Of a stretch of 64,000 nucleotides of DNA, positions 23,535 to 32,771 are shown piece after piece. The position numbers and the translations under genes were made by a program. A model generated the notes under the pieces. The model was not told where the DNA came from and did not search any database. It saw only the letters and a list, made by a program, of their open reading frames with translations. The stretch is from Alphaproteobacteria bacterium (GTDB lineage: Bacteria; Pseudomonadota; Alphaproteobacteria; MPNO01; UBA2964), in contig WLWZ01000012.1 in assembly GCA_012103315.1 (NCBI GenBank), positions 1-64,000 of the forward strand. Reading direction: 5' to 3'. Every line of letters begins with the position of its first letter. The stretch's first letter is position 1.

Positions 23535-24632
23535 TTGACCGAAATCGATGTATCAAACCACCCTCGCTTCAATCCAGAACTCATTGGGCATAGCACTGTT
23601 GAGCAGAAGTTTTTATCCATCTGGCAATCTGAACGGGTTCCGCATGGATGGCTTTTGACCGGACCTCGCGGTATTGGCAAAGCGACATTAGCTTTTCGTA
23701 TAGCGCGCTTTGTGTTGTCCAATGGTGGCGACCAGGCTGCATCACCGGGTTTATTTGGGGAGGCTGTTGAGCCTAATCTGGAGCTCGACCCTGAGAACCC
23801 TGTATTCAGACGAATAGCGTCTGGCGGTCATGCCGACCTTATGACTCTGGAGCGTCAAATAAATACGGATACCAATAAGCTCAGGACGACAATTGCTGTC
23901 GAAGACGTCCGTGCCGCTGGTGATTTCCTTCGTTTGACGGCCTCCGAAGGCGGTTGGCGCGTCGTCATCATCGATAGTGTCGATGAACTCAACGTCAACG
24001 CGGCTAACGCACTCCTCAAAATCTTGGAAGAACCACCCAACAACGCGTTGCTCCTTCTTGTGTGTCATGCGCCAGGTCGTCTTTTACCGACCATCCGATC
24101 ACGCTGTTGCCAGATGCCGCTAACACCACTGCAGGACGAAGAAGTCATTTCTATCCTGCAAAGGAGTAACCCCGATTTACCGCAAAGCGATTTGCAACCG
24201 CTATGCCAGCTCTCGGATGGAAGCCCCGGGCGCGCCACATCACTGGCGGAGGAGGGCGGTCTAGAACTCTACCGCGAGATGGTATCTTTGCTCGCCGCAC
24301 TGCCGAACACCGAAACGTCTGCGTTACATAGTTTTGGCGACCGTCTTGCAAGAAGAGGAGCGGAAGACAATTTTCGGGTCGTAACGGAACTTCTCTCTTG
24401 GTGGGTTAGCAGACTGACACGAGTTGGCGCCCGCGGCATTGAAATCCCAAACATTGTCCCAGAAGAGGAGGGCTGCGCTAACCGCCTGCTATCCGCAACG
24501 GGGGTTGATCGCTGGTTGGAGGTATGGGAGAAGATCAACATGTTAGCCCGTCAGACGGACGGGTTAAATCTCGATAGAAAACAGGCCCTGCTCAACATGT
24601 TTCATGCGCTCAAAGGCGCTGCAACGCATTAA
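23535..24632 (+). CDS. holB: DNA polymerase III subunit delta-prime
   Basis: The 365-residue clamp-loader subunit has a P-loop TGPRGIGKAT at 42-51, the sensor region NAANALLKILEEPP and the SRC motif (IRSRCCQMPL). It is part of the gamma complex that loads the sliding clamp. The usual zinc-binding cysteine cluster of bacterial gamma/tau proteins is absent, as is common in this subunit of alphaproteobacteria. The start is TTG, 11 bases after tmk, in line with the conserved N-terminal FNPELIGH. The next gene, metG, follows within 30 bases. Confidence 0.92.
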   Translation: MTEIDVSNHPRFNPELIGHSTVEQKFLSIWQSERVPHGWLLTGPRGIGKATLAFRIARFVLSNGGDQAASPGLFGEAVEPNLELDPENPVFRRIASGGHADLMTLERQINTDTNKLRTTIAVEDVRAAGDFLRLTASEGGWRVVIIDSVDELNVNAANALLKILEEPPNNALLLLVCHAPGRLLPTIRSRCCQMPLTPLQDEEVISILQRSNPDLPQSDLQPLCQLSDGSPGRATSLAEEGGLELYREMVSLLAALPNTETSALHSFGDRLARRGAEDNFRVVTELLSWWVSRLTRVGARGIEIPNIVPEEEGCANRLLSATGVDRWLEVWEKINMLARQTDGLNLDRKQALLNMFHALKGAATH

Positions 24633-24660
24633 TTAACGCCTCAATTCCCAGGTGAACGGC

Positions 24661-26244
24661 ATGTCCGCCGACAAACGATATTACATCACAACACCAATAT
24701 ACTACGTCAACGACGTGCCGCATATTGGCCACGCATACACGACGTTAGCCTGTGACGTCTTAGCTCGTTTTAAGCGGATCGACGGTTTTGATGTTCATTT
24801 CCTCACGGGAACGGACGAACATGGCCAAAAGGTTGAAAAGTCGGCCGCAACGGCCGGCGTAAAGCCACAGGAATTTACGGACCGGGTTTCCCAAAACTTC
24901 CGCGACCTCGCAGATGCCATGAATTATTCGCACGACGATTTCATCCGAACGACGGAAGAACGTCATATTGAGGCATCGCAAGCGATTTGGACCAAATTGA
25001 AAGAAAACGGCCATATCTATCTCGGAAGCTATGCAGGTTGGTATGCCGTACGCGATGAAGCTTTTTACGATGAAAGCGAACTGACAGAAGGTGAGGGCGG
25101 TAAAAAAATAGCACCCTCCGGTGCAGAAGTAGAATGGGTCGAAGAACCAAGTTACTTCTTTGATCTCTCTAAATGGCAAAAACCTCTTCTTCAATTTTAC
25201 GAAGACAATCCCGATTTCATCGCGCCAAGATCGCGCCGAAACGAAGTCACCAGCTTCGTAAATGGCGGCCTCCGTGATTTATCTATTTCACGCACCAGTT
25301 TCAAATGGGGTGTACCGGTTCCAGACGATCCCGATCACATCATGTATGTTTGGCTCGACGCGCTGACGAATTATATCACTGCCGTTGGATACCCGGACAT
25401 AAATTCAGACGCCTTTTCAAAGCATTGGCCAGCTGACCTTCATATGGTTGGTAAAGATATTCTGCGGTTCCACGCGGTGTATTGGCCCGCCTTTCTCATG
25501 GGCGCGGGCATTGATGTTCCCAAGCGTGTTTTCGCCCACGGTTGGTGGACCAATGAAGGTCAAAAAATATCTAAGTCTGTTGGCAACATTATTGATCCCA
25601 ACGAAATCGTAGATACCTACGGGCTAGACCAAGTCCGCTATTTTCTGATGCGCGAAGTTCCCTTCGGTAATGATGGTGACTTTTCACATAGGGCAATGAT
25701 TTCGCGTATCAATAGTGACCTCGCCAATGACCTTGGAAATTTGTGCCAACGGGTACTTTCAATGATCCATAAGAATTGCGATGCCCAGCTCCCTGCGTGC
25801 CAGTCTTCCGGGATTGAAAATCTTCCGGTGTACAGCACCCTGACTGATGCACAGCAGCTCTTAGACACAGTTCGAGGTCATGTCGATAATCAGGCTTTTC
25901 ATGAAGCTCTCGAAGAAATTTGGCGTGTTGTTCGGGATGCAAACCGTACAGTAGACGAGTCAGCACCCTGGACACTGCGCAAAACGGATCCCGAAGCGAT
26001 GGCGAGCGTTCTCTACATCCTCGCTGAAATTATCCGCCATTTCGCAATTCTTTTGCAGCCGTTCATGCCGGAATCATGCGCCAAAATTCTTGATCAACTC
26101 GCAGTACCGGAAGATGCCAGGGGGTTCAAACACCTGCATTCCGCTGATGGAACAGATTTTGATGACAATGCCCTATCGGCCGGAACTCCGTTACCAAAAC
26201 CTGAGGGGGTTTTCCCGAGGTTTGTTGAGGATGATGCAGCTTAA
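24661..26244 (+). CDS. metG: Methionyl-tRNA synthetase
   Basis: A 527-residue class I synthetase: TTPIYYVNDVPHIGHAY (HIGH motif) near the N-terminus, KISKSVGN as KMSKS, and the anticodon-binding helical domain beginning around LANDLGNLCQRV. It charges tRNA(Met) with methionine. The four-cysteine zinc knuckle of the MetG1 type is not visible, so it is of the shorter type without it, and there is no C-terminal tRNA-binding dimer domain. ATG 24661 is preferred to GTG 24652 since AGGTG sits 6 bases before it. Confidence 0.95.
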   Translation: MSADKRYYITTPIYYVNDVPHIGHAYTTLACDVLARFKRIDGFDVHFLTGTDEHGQKVEKSAATAGVKPQEFTDRVSQNFRDLADAMNYSHDDFIRTTEERHIEASQAIWTKLKENGHIYLGSYAGWYAVRDEAFYDESELTEGEGGKKIAPSGAEVEWVEEPSYFFDLSKWQKPLLQFYEDNPDFIAPRSRRNEVTSFVNGGLRDLSISRTSFKWGVPVPDDPDHIMYVWLDALTNYITAVGYPDINSDAFSKHWPADLHMVGKDILRFHAVYWPAFLMGAGIDVPKRVFAHGWWTNEGQKISKSVGNIIDPNEIVDTYGLDQVRYFLMREVPFGNDGDFSHRAMISRINSDLANDLGNLCQRVLSMIHKNCDAQLPACQSSGIENLPVYSTLTDAQQLLDTVRGHVDNQAFHEALEEIWRVVRDANRTVDESAPWTLRKTDPEAMASVLYILAEIIRHFAILLQPFMPESCAKILDQLAVPEDARGFKHLHSADGTDFDDNALSAGTPLPKPEGVFPRFVEDDAA

Positions 26245-26261
26245 CAAAATTGGATCGTTCC

Positions 26262-27056
26262 ATGCTGGTAGACAGCCACTGCCACTTAGACTTCGATAGC
26301 TTTGACGAAGACCGCCACGAAACCATACAACGCGCCTTCGATGCAGGTGTTGGCAGCCTTGTTACAATCTGTACTCATTTCACTAAATTCAAGAAAATTA
26401 CAGCAATTGCTGAATTAGACCCCCGAATTTTTTGCTCTGTCGGCATTCATCCTCATCAAGTTGAAGAAGAACCGGAGATTAACCTGGATGAATTACTCGA
26501 CGCCGCAAAACATCCCAAAGTTATTGGAATAGGGGAGACCGGCCTCGATTATTATTACGACCAGAGCCCTCGCACAGACCAACAAACCAGTTTTCGTACC
26601 CATATTGCTGCAGCTAGGGAAACCCAGCTACCGCTTATCGTCCATACGAGGGATGCCGACGACGATATGGCTACCATCCTCAGGGAAGAAACGGAGATTG
26701 GTGCCTTTCCTTGTGTTTTACACTGCTTCTCTAGCGGCCGTGCACTTGCGGAAACGGCTATTGAATTGGGGTTTTACCTATCATTATCAGGCATTTTGAC
26801 CTTCAAGAATGCAGAGGATCTCCGGGACATAATCCGGGATATGCCGGTTGATCGTTTGCTCGTTGAAACGGATTCACCGTATCTCGCTCCCGTTCCCAAT
26901 CGAGGCAAAAGAAACGAGCCTTCATTTGTCATCCATACTGCAAAAAAATCTGCAGAAATCAAAGAGTTAGATGACAAAACCTTCGCTGAAATAACAACAA
27001 ATAATTTCTTCCGACTGTTTTCAAAAGCAAATTCTGATCAGGAGGCTATCCCATGA
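26262..27056 (+). CDS. tatD: TatD-family metal-dependent deoxyribonuclease
   Basis: The 264-residue protein begins with VDSHCHLDF (metal-binding HxH), continues with GIHPHQVE, GETGLDYYY, LPLIVHTRDAD, the LHCFSSG motif and ETDSPYLAP, all signatures of the TatD amidohydrolase superfamily. These enzymes are 3'-5' DNases or quality-control hydrolases. ATG 26262 matches the family N-terminus; the TTG at 26250 would add four residues. The stop overlaps the next start (ATGA). Confidence 0.93.
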   Translation: MLVDSHCHLDFDSFDEDRHETIQRAFDAGVGSLVTICTHFTKFKKITAIAELDPRIFCSVGIHPHQVEEEPEINLDELLDAAKHPKVIGIGETGLDYYYDQSPRTDQQTSFRTHIAAARETQLPLIVHTRDADDDMATILREETEIGAFPCVLHCFSSGRALAETAIELGFYLSLSGILTFKNAEDLRDIIRDMPVDRLLVETDSPYLAPVPNRGKRNEPSFVIHTAKKSAEIKELDDKTFAEITTNNFFRLFSKANSDQEAIP

Positions 27057-27823
27057 GGGTTACGGTCCTTGGATGCGGACCCTCGAGCGGCGTCCCGACA
27101 ATCACTGGAGATTGGGGTGCCTGTGATCCCAATAACCCGAAGAACCGTCGCCGCAGACCCTCAATTTTGCTTGAAAAAGATGGCTTTAATGTCCTCATCG
27201 ACACATCACCGGATTTGCGAGAACAATTGATTGATACGAAGTGCCGACAAATTGACGCCGTACTCTATACTCATGAGCACGCTGATCACGTCATGGGGAT
27301 CGACGATCTAAGAGGAATTCAACGGCACATGGGCCGTAATATTGATGTATATGCTGAATCAGCTGTCCTTAACGGGCTCAAACGCCGGTTCGGCTATCTG
27401 TTTGAAGGAATTCAGAACCCAGAGGACCTATACCGACCGATCTTAACACCTCACGAAATCGCCATAGAAAAATTCAATGTCGGACCATTTCGATTTGAGG
27501 CCATTCAGCAAGATCACGGAATTTGTTCATCTCTAGGTTTTCGCGTTGGCGATTTTGCTTATTCGACAGATGTCGTTCGACTCTCGGATCAAGCATTAAA
27601 CGCTTTGGTAGGTATTAAAACGTGGATTGTCGATAGCTTACGAGATGGTGGCGAACATCCGACACACGCCAATGTGGATACAACTTTGTCATGGATAGCT
27701 AGGGTCGGGGCTAACAATGCTTTCCTTACTCATATGAATTTCCAAACAGATTACAAAACATTACGCAAACGGCTTCCGACAGGCGTGGAGCCAGCATATG
27801 ATGGATTAGTCTTAGATCTTTAG
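27053..27823 (+). CDS. Metallo-beta-lactamase-fold hydrolase, PhnP-like
   Basis: A 256-residue cytosolic MBL-fold protein starting VTVLGCGPSSGVP, with the metal motif THEHADHVMGIDDLR and later HANVDTTLSW and FLTHMNF. This resembles PhnP (cyclic ribose phosphate phosphodiesterase) and other tRNase Z-related hydrolases; the true substrate outside phosphonate pathways is unknown. It follows tatD with a 4-base overlap, a pairing that is conserved in alphaproteobacteria. No phosphonate genes are near. Confidence 0.85.
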   Translation: MRVTVLGCGPSSGVPTITGDWGACDPNNPKNRRRRPSILLEKDGFNVLIDTSPDLREQLIDTKCRQIDAVLYTHEHADHVMGIDDLRGIQRHMGRNIDVYAESAVLNGLKRRFGYLFEGIQNPEDLYRPILTPHEIAIEKFNVGPFRFEAIQQDHGICSSLGFRVGDFAYSTDVVRLSDQALNALVGIKTWIVDSLRDGGEHPTHANVDTTLSWIARVGANNAFLTHMNFQTDYKTLRKRLPTGVEPAYDGLVLDL

Positions 27824-27860
27824 GTAAGCTATTGATAAGGAACCCGGATATTAAATTAAA

Positions 27861-27876
27861 CATAATATACATTATG
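27861..27876. promoter_or_regulatory. Inverted repeat upstream of mazG
   Basis: CATAAT (27861-27866), spacer ATAC, ATTATG (27871-27876): a 16-base perfect inverted repeat in the AT-rich 110-base gap before mazG. It overlaps sequence that could serve as a -10 box, so it may be an operator. Weak evidence. Confidence 0.3.
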
Positions 27877-27933
27877 CGACAATTCGATTATCGCTGATCA
27901 AATCCCCTCTTTAAAAACACCCGAAGTTTAAGT

Positions 27934-28731
27934 ATGCAGAAAACCTCTTCCATAAACCGCCTAATCAAAATAATGGAAGATTTGCGAAATCCAGAAACCG
28001 GATGCCCTTGGGACAAAGAACAAACATTCGAGACCATCGCACCTTATACCATCGAAGAAGCATACGAAGTCGCCGATGCCATTAAGAAAAACGATCAACC
28101 GGCTTTAAAAGACGAGTTAGGAGACCTCCTCTTTCAGGTCGTGTTTTACGCACAGATGTCGAAAGAAAATGGAGGATTTGATTTCAACGACATTGCCGAA
28201 ACGATTTCGAACAAAATGATCCGAAGACATCCGCATGTGTTTGCAAAACATCATCATAGAACCATTGAAGGCCAAACTATCGCCTGGGAAGATCAAAAAG
28301 CCCTTGAAAGATCAACCCAACCCGAAAACACAGGTGCTTTGGATGGTGTAGCTTTAGCTCTACCCGCCCTCCTCCGTGCCCAAAAACTTCAAAAACGGGC
28401 CGCACGCGTCGGATTTGACTGGACGACAATAGAACCGGTCATTGCCAAAATTAGAGAGGAACTGACAGAAGTAACAGAAGCTATGCAAGAGCAAGAAAAC
28501 TCCGATCATATCGCCGAAGAAATCGGCGACTTGTTGTTTGCCTGTGTAAACCTGGCTAGACACACCAATATCGATGCCGAGAACGCATTAATGGCAGGAA
28601 ATGACAAATTCCAACGGAGATTTGAATCTATCGAGAAAAACTTACGGGCTATCGGGAAAAAGGTAGAAGACTGCTCATTAGAGGAATTAGAAGAATATTG
28701 GGTATCCGTAAAATCTATAGAAAAATCCTAA
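27934..28731 (+). CDS. mazG: Nucleoside triphosphate pyrophosphohydrolase MazG
   Basis: The 265-residue protein has two MazG domains: the first with GCPWDKEQTFETIAPYTIEEAYE and KDELGDLLFQVVFYA (ExxE-12-ExxD metal site), the second with KIREELTEVTEA and EEIGDLLFACVNLARH. It hydrolyses (d)NTPs to monophosphates and pyrophosphate and so cleans the nucleotide pool. No toxin-antitoxin pair is adjacent. Its stop overlaps the convergent oxidoreductase gene by 4 bases. Confidence 0.94.
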   Translation: MQKTSSINRLIKIMEDLRNPETGCPWDKEQTFETIAPYTIEEAYEVADAIKKNDQPALKDELGDLLFQVVFYAQMSKENGGFDFNDIAETISNKMIRRHPHVFAKHHHRTIEGQTIAWEDQKALERSTQPENTGALDGVALALPALLRAQKLQKRAARVGFDWTTIEPVIAKIREELTEVTEAMQEQENSDHIAEEIGDLLFACVNLARHTNIDAENALMAGNDKFQRRFESIEKNLRAIGKKVEDCSLEELEEYWVSVKSIEKS

Positions 28732-29606
28732 TCCCGGTTTAATCGCATCATCAAGCTGGATGTATCCGCCCTATTCCCACCCATAGCTTGAATTTCTTTA
28801 TAAAATTGATCAACGACAGCGGTAATCGGCAAATTAGCCCCATTTCTATTCGCTTCATCAAGACAAATCCCAAGATCTTTTCTCATCCAATCGACTGCAA
28901 ACCCAAAATCAAATTGATTTCGAAGCATCGTTTCGCTGCGATTCTCCATTTGCCAGGACTGTGCCGCTCCTTTGGAAATAACTTCGACAACCTGATCACC
29001 ATCAAGTCCCGCTTTCTGCGCAAAACTCAATCCTTCAGCAAGCGCTTGCACCAAGCCCGCAATACAAATTTGATTAACCATTTTGGTTAATTGTCCCGCG
29101 CCGCTCTCACCCATCAAAGTAACAGCACGCGCATAACTGTCGATGGCACCAGATACTTCCTCAAAGACTGGCTGATCACCACCGACCATAACGGTCAAAA
29201 TGCCCTGCTCCGCGCCTGCCTGGCCTCCAGATACTGGCGCATCAAGGAAATGCAGGTCCAATGATCTTGCCTGATGATATAATTCACGGGCGACTTCGGC
29301 GGATGTCGTTGTGTGATCAACCAAAATAGCCTGCTGTTTCATACCAGAAAAAATACCATCATCTCCAAGCGTGACATCACGGAGATCATCGTCATTTCCG
29401 ACACAACTGAAAATAAAGTCTGCGTTTTCTGCTGCCTGCCGGGGGGTTTTAGCTTTCGTCCCTGCAAACTCTTCAATCCAACTTGCCGCTTTATCTTCAG
29501 TGCGGTTATAGACCGTTACGTCAAATCCATTGGTGACTAAATGTCCAGCCATCGGATATCCCATGACACCCAAGCCGATGAAAGCCGCCTTTTTTCCTTC
29601 TGCCAT
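28728..29606 (-). CDS. NAD(P)-dependent beta-hydroxyacid dehydrogenase (3-hydroxyisobutyrate dehydrogenase family)
   Basis: The 292-residue protein has the Rossmann GLGVMGYPMA at 11-20, substrate motif DAPVSGG at 122-128 and catalytic K175 in GQLTKMVNQ. The family includes 3-hydroxyisobutyrate dehydrogenase, tartronate semialdehyde reductase and glyoxylate/succinic semialdehyde reductases; sequence alone does not separate these. It is the last gene of the long minus-strand block beginning at dusB and lies 8 bases after the inositol-phosphatase-like gene. Confidence 0.87.
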   Translation of the reverse strand: MAEGKKAAFIGLGVMGYPMAGHLVTNGFDVTVYNRTEDKAASWIEEFAGTKAKTPRQAAENADFIFSCVGNDDDLRDVTLGDDGIFSGMKQQAILVDHTTTSAEVARELYHQARSLDLHFLDAPVSGGQAGAEQGILTVMVGGDQPVFEEVSGAIDSYARAVTLMGESGAGQLTKMVNQICIAGLVQALAEGLSFAQKAGLDGDQVVEVISKGAAQSWQMENRSETMLRNQFDFGFAVDWMRKDLGICLDEANRNGANLPITAVVDQFYKEIQAMGGNRADTSSLMMRLNRD

Positions 29607-29614
29607 ATCGTTTC

Positions 29615-30424
29615 CTAATTCGGCAAGGTTGCGAAAACTGGTTCAATCGCACTTGAAACCATATCCCAACACTGTTGATCGTAAGCCAGAAGCAAGCCTT
29701 TCGCAGGAGACGCACCAGGTACATATCGGCTACCGTCTATACACGCGGAAACACCACCGGCTTCCCTGATCAAAAGATCTCCGGCCGCATGGTCCCAAGG
29801 CTTCAAGCGCCGGAAGTGCGCAAAATCCAACTTTCCACATGAAAGATTTAAGTATTCCATTCCGCAACAACTTGCATTGCTTAAAGCCGCGAAGCGATCT
29901 TCCATTCCGATATAGTTACGAAACCTCCGACCCAGGGATCCACGCATTTGATCAGCTGTTCCACGGTTCGAAAATTGAAACTGTTCTTTGTCCAGCCACG
30001 CACCGCTTCCTTCTTCCGCAACGGCCAACATTTGATGTGCTGGAGCATAAATCCACCCTGCCCGAATTTGTTTGGCACACGACAAAGCGACAATGACCGC
30101 AAAATCATCATTCCCTTTTGCAAAATTATTTGTGCCATCCAACGGATCAATGATCCAGACGGGGTCTTGCTCTTCCAAACACGCGTATGGATTTTCTTTT
30201 GTTGACGCGTCTTCCTCGCCCAAGACCAAAGAATTCGGCAGAAGGTCCTGCAATCGCTGAGACAGAAATCTTTCGCTTTCAATATCGACGACGGTAACTA
30301 GCCCTCCGACATCCTTTTGCCATTGCTCATCCACGGTTAAAGAACGGAATCTGGGAAGGATAACTGTTCCAGACACCTCACGAACGAGATCTGATACTCT
30401 AGAAATATCGACAGACACCGTCAT
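29615..30424 (-). CDS. Inositol monophosphatase family protein
   Basis: At 269 residues it shows the Mg-dependent phosphatase motifs: VTVVDIESE, GEED at 69-72, DPLDGTNNF at 93-101 and, near the end, WDHAAGDLLIREAGG. Members hydrolyse inositol-1-phosphate, histidinol phosphate, NADP or 3'-phosphoadenosine derivatives; the substrate here is not clear. The start overlaps the hflX stop by 4 bases, so it is coupled to hflX. Confidence 0.88.
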   Translation of the reverse strand: MTVSVDISRVSDLVREVSGTVILPRFRSLTVDEQWQKDVGGLVTVVDIESERFLSQRLQDLLPNSLVLGEEDASTKENPYACLEEQDPVWIIDPLDGTNNFAKGNDDFAVIVALSCAKQIRAGWIYAPAHQMLAVAEEGSGAWLDKEQFQFSNRGTADQMRGSLGRRFRNYIGMEDRFAALSNASCCGMEYLNLSCGKLDFAHFRRLKPWDHAAGDLLIREAGGVSACIDGSRYVPGASPAKGLLLAYDQQCWDMVSSAIEPVFATLPN

Positions 30425-31725
30425 ACCGATTTAGTCGGAATCGTCGGAAATTTGTGCTCAAATCGAGCGACGTCAACGGCATCCAGGCCAACTGTAAAAT
30501 GCGCAGAAACTTCTTCATCACGGCGTTCTAATACTTCCCCTCGATCATAAAGCCAGGCGATAGCTTCCCCCTCTGAAAACGCCAATGAAACCTCGACAAC
30601 AGATCGATCTGCATTCAATCGCTGATCGACGAGCTCTAGCATTACATCGCAGCCCTGACCATTGACCGCTGACAAAGGAATTTCATGAGGGTTTCGCTCG
30701 GAACGTACCTTCTCTGCACCCCTGTCTTCTATGGATAGAAGGTCGATCTTGTTGCGAACCTCAATCATTCTACCCAAACGATCCTGTTCAACACCAAGTT
30801 CCTCCAAAACGTCGAGAACATCTGATTTTTGTGCGTCACTATCAGGATGGGACACATCACGGACATGAAGGATCAAATCGGCTTCAAGAACCTCTTCTAA
30901 AGTTGCTCTAAAAGCAGCAATCAACGATGTCGGAAGCGAAGATACAAATCCAACTGTATCCGAAAGAATGATCTTTCGCCCAGACGGAAGCGTTATGTCT
31001 CGCATGGTTGGATCCAGCGTTGCGAAGAGCTGATCCGCTGCCATCACACCGGCGCCTGTTAGACGATTGAACAAAGTGGATTTCCCCGCATTCGTATAGC
31101 CGACAAGTGCAACAACAGGATACGGAACTCGTTTGCGGGCCCGGCGATGCAATCCGCGGGTCTTAATCACCTTAGATAGATTCCTTTTTATCCGAGTTAT
31201 ACGCTCATCGATTTGACGTCTGTCGGATTCAATCTGGGTTTCACCCGGCCCACCTAAAAAGCCAACGCCACCACGTTGACGTTCCAAATGCGTCCAGCTT
31301 CGAACCAATCGGCTTCGTTGATAGGACAAATGCGCCAATTCAACCTGCATCCGCCCCTCACGCGTTCGAGCCCGGGCACCAAATATCTCGAGAATGAGGC
31401 CAGTCCTGTCTACGACCTTACAAGACCAAGCTGTTTCAAGATTGCGCTGCTGAATCGGCGTGACAACAGCATCAATCACGGCAATACAGATATGATCAGT
31501 TTCGATTATAGACTTGTAAGTTTTGACAGCACCCTGCCCTAAGAGCGTTGCCGGCCGCGGGCGATTAATTGTTACAACATTTGCATGCCGAACTTCTAAA
31601 TCGATTGCACTCGCTAACCCTATAGCCTCTTCCAGGCAGGAATCAGCATCGCGGTCTAATTCGCGCGACACTCTCCGATGCGGATATAGGACAATTGCCC
31701 GTTCGGTCTCTGGCAGATCGCCCAC
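30421..31725 (-). CDS. hflX: Ribosome-associated GTPase HflX
   Basis: The 434-residue GTPase has an N-terminal HflX domain (VTINRPRPATLLGQG, VVDRTGLILEIF), a conserved RSWTHLERQRGGVGFLGGPG segment, then the G domain with P-loop GYTNAGKSTLF, LSDTVGF and NKID. HflX splits stalled ribosomes under stress. It is directly downstream of hfq with a 13-base gap, the classic hfq-hflX pairing. The C-terminal domain is shorter than in E. coli. Confidence 0.95.
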   Translation of the reverse strand: MGDLPETERAIVLYPHRRVSRELDRDADSCLEEAIGLASAIDLEVRHANVVTINRPRPATLLGQGAVKTYKSIIETDHICIAVIDAVVTPIQQRNLETAWSCKVVDRTGLILEIFGARARTREGRMQVELAHLSYQRSRLVRSWTHLERQRGGVGFLGGPGETQIESDRRQIDERITRIKRNLSKVIKTRGLHRRARKRVPYPVVALVGYTNAGKSTLFNRLTGAGVMAADQLFATLDPTMRDITLPSGRKIILSDTVGFVSSLPTSLIAAFRATLEEVLEADLILHVRDVSHPDSDAQKSDVLDVLEELGVEQDRLGRMIEVRNKIDLLSIEDRGAEKVRSERNPHEIPLSAVNGQGCDVMLELVDQRLNADRSVVEVSLAFSEGEAIAWLYDRGEVLERRDEEVSAHFTVGLDAVDVARFEHKFPTIPTKSV

Positions 31726-31738
31726 GCGTTATGCCAAA

Positions 31739-32005
31739 TCAGTCATTCGTATCAACAGAACCACCGACCTCGGCATCCTCGTCGTCCCACAGCTGTACCG
31801 GTGACACAGGCATTACCGTTGAAATCGCGTGTTTATATACAAGTTGAGAATGACCATCACGGCGCAGGAGAACACAAAAGTTGTCAAACCAGGTGATAAT
31901 GCCCTGGAGTTTCACACCATTTACTAGAAATACCGTTACAGGAGACTTGCTTTTTCGGACGTTATTTAGAAAAACGTCCTGCAGATTTTCTTTTTTGTCA
32001 GTCAT
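31739..32005 (-). CDS. hfq: RNA-binding protein Hfq
   Basis: The 88-residue protein has both Sm motifs: Sm1 through [20 protein letters not shown] and Sm2 around YKHAIST. It forms a hexamer that pairs small RNAs with mRNAs. The C-terminus is short and acidic ([10 protein letters not shown]). ATG 32005 gives the usual alphaproteobacterial start [14 protein letters not shown]; the adjacent ATG 32008 or an upstream extension is less likely. A gap of 112 bases separates it from the upstream HAD gene, so it may have its own promoter as well as readthrough. Confidence 0.97.
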   Translation of the reverse strand: MTDKKENLQDVFLNNVRKSKSPVTVFLVNGVKLQGIITWFDNFCVLLRRDGHSQLVYKHAISTVMPVSPVQLWDDEDAEVGGSVDTND

Positions 32006-32117
32006 CATTCTTTTCTTTCGGTCGTGGCCCACTTTTGAGCCGGACGATAATATAAACGATGCTGTTGCGTTGCGTTACCAACCCCACCGCAAAGCACCGT
32101 CTATAGAATATGGATGA

Positions 32118-32771
32118 CTATAGCTTGGAGGCAAGGGTAGTAAGCATATCGCAGCCTGAAAAATGCATTTCGGGCATAAAATCCCCAAATTCTTTTGCTT
32201 CTGGTGGCTCACGCCTAATCAAAACCGGAAAACAACCAGAATTATACGCGCATTCCATATCAATTTTAGTATCGCCAACGAACCAAACATCCGACCCAGG
32301 CGTTATATCACTCCCATCAAGGGCCATGAGAACTGGCTCGATAGCAGGTTTGTCCCTTTTGGCATCCATCGCTCCAACAATTCGGCCAAAATACTGATCC
32401 CAGGCTAAATGCGCTGCTTCGCGACGCAGATTGTCACCAGATTTATTGCTAACGACACCCAAGTAGATGTTTTTAGCGTAGAGGGACTTCAAAAGGGCCT
32501 CCGCACCCTGCAATACCTCCAGACGTTCCAAATGTATTTTCCTAAACCGTGCATAAAATATATCGCGGGCCACTTCCCATCTATCTCCAAACAAGTCAGG
32601 AAATGCTTCCCGTAATGATCGTCTTACGCGCTCTTTAGTCTCATCAATCGACCACAACGTAAATCCCATTTCCTCCAACGTTGTGTTCATTGAATCATGT
32701 ATAACCGGCCAGGTATCGACCAACGTATTATCCCAATCGAAAATGATTGCCGACGGTCGTTCCAAACTCAT
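32118..32771 (-). CDS. HAD-family phosphatase, phosphoglycolate phosphatase-like
   Basis: The 217-residue hydrolase has the HAD nucleophile motif FDWDNTLVDT (D12 and D14), a four-helix cap, GVVSNKSGDNLRRE as motif II/III, K in KRDKPAIEP, and FVGDTKIDMECAYNSG as motif IV. It dephosphorylates a small metabolite, possibly phosphoglycolate. Its start overlaps the stop of the upstream aminotransferase gene by 4 bases, so the two are coupled. Confidence 0.87.
   Translation of the reverse strand: MSLERPSAIIFDWDNTLVDTWPVIHDSMNTTLEEMGFTLWSIDETKERVRRSLREAFPDLFGDRWEVARDIFYARFRKIHLERLEVLQGAEALLKSLYAKNIYLGVVSNKSGDNLRREAAHLAWDQYFGRIVGAMDAKRDKPAIEPVLMALDGSDITPGSDVWFVGDTKIDMECAYNSGCFPVLIRREPPEAKEFGDFMPEMHFSGCDMLTTLASKL

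Noticed and set aside
24652-24660. GTG start for metG at 24652
   Set aside because: The GTG lies inside the AGGTG ribosome site that serves the ATG at 24661.
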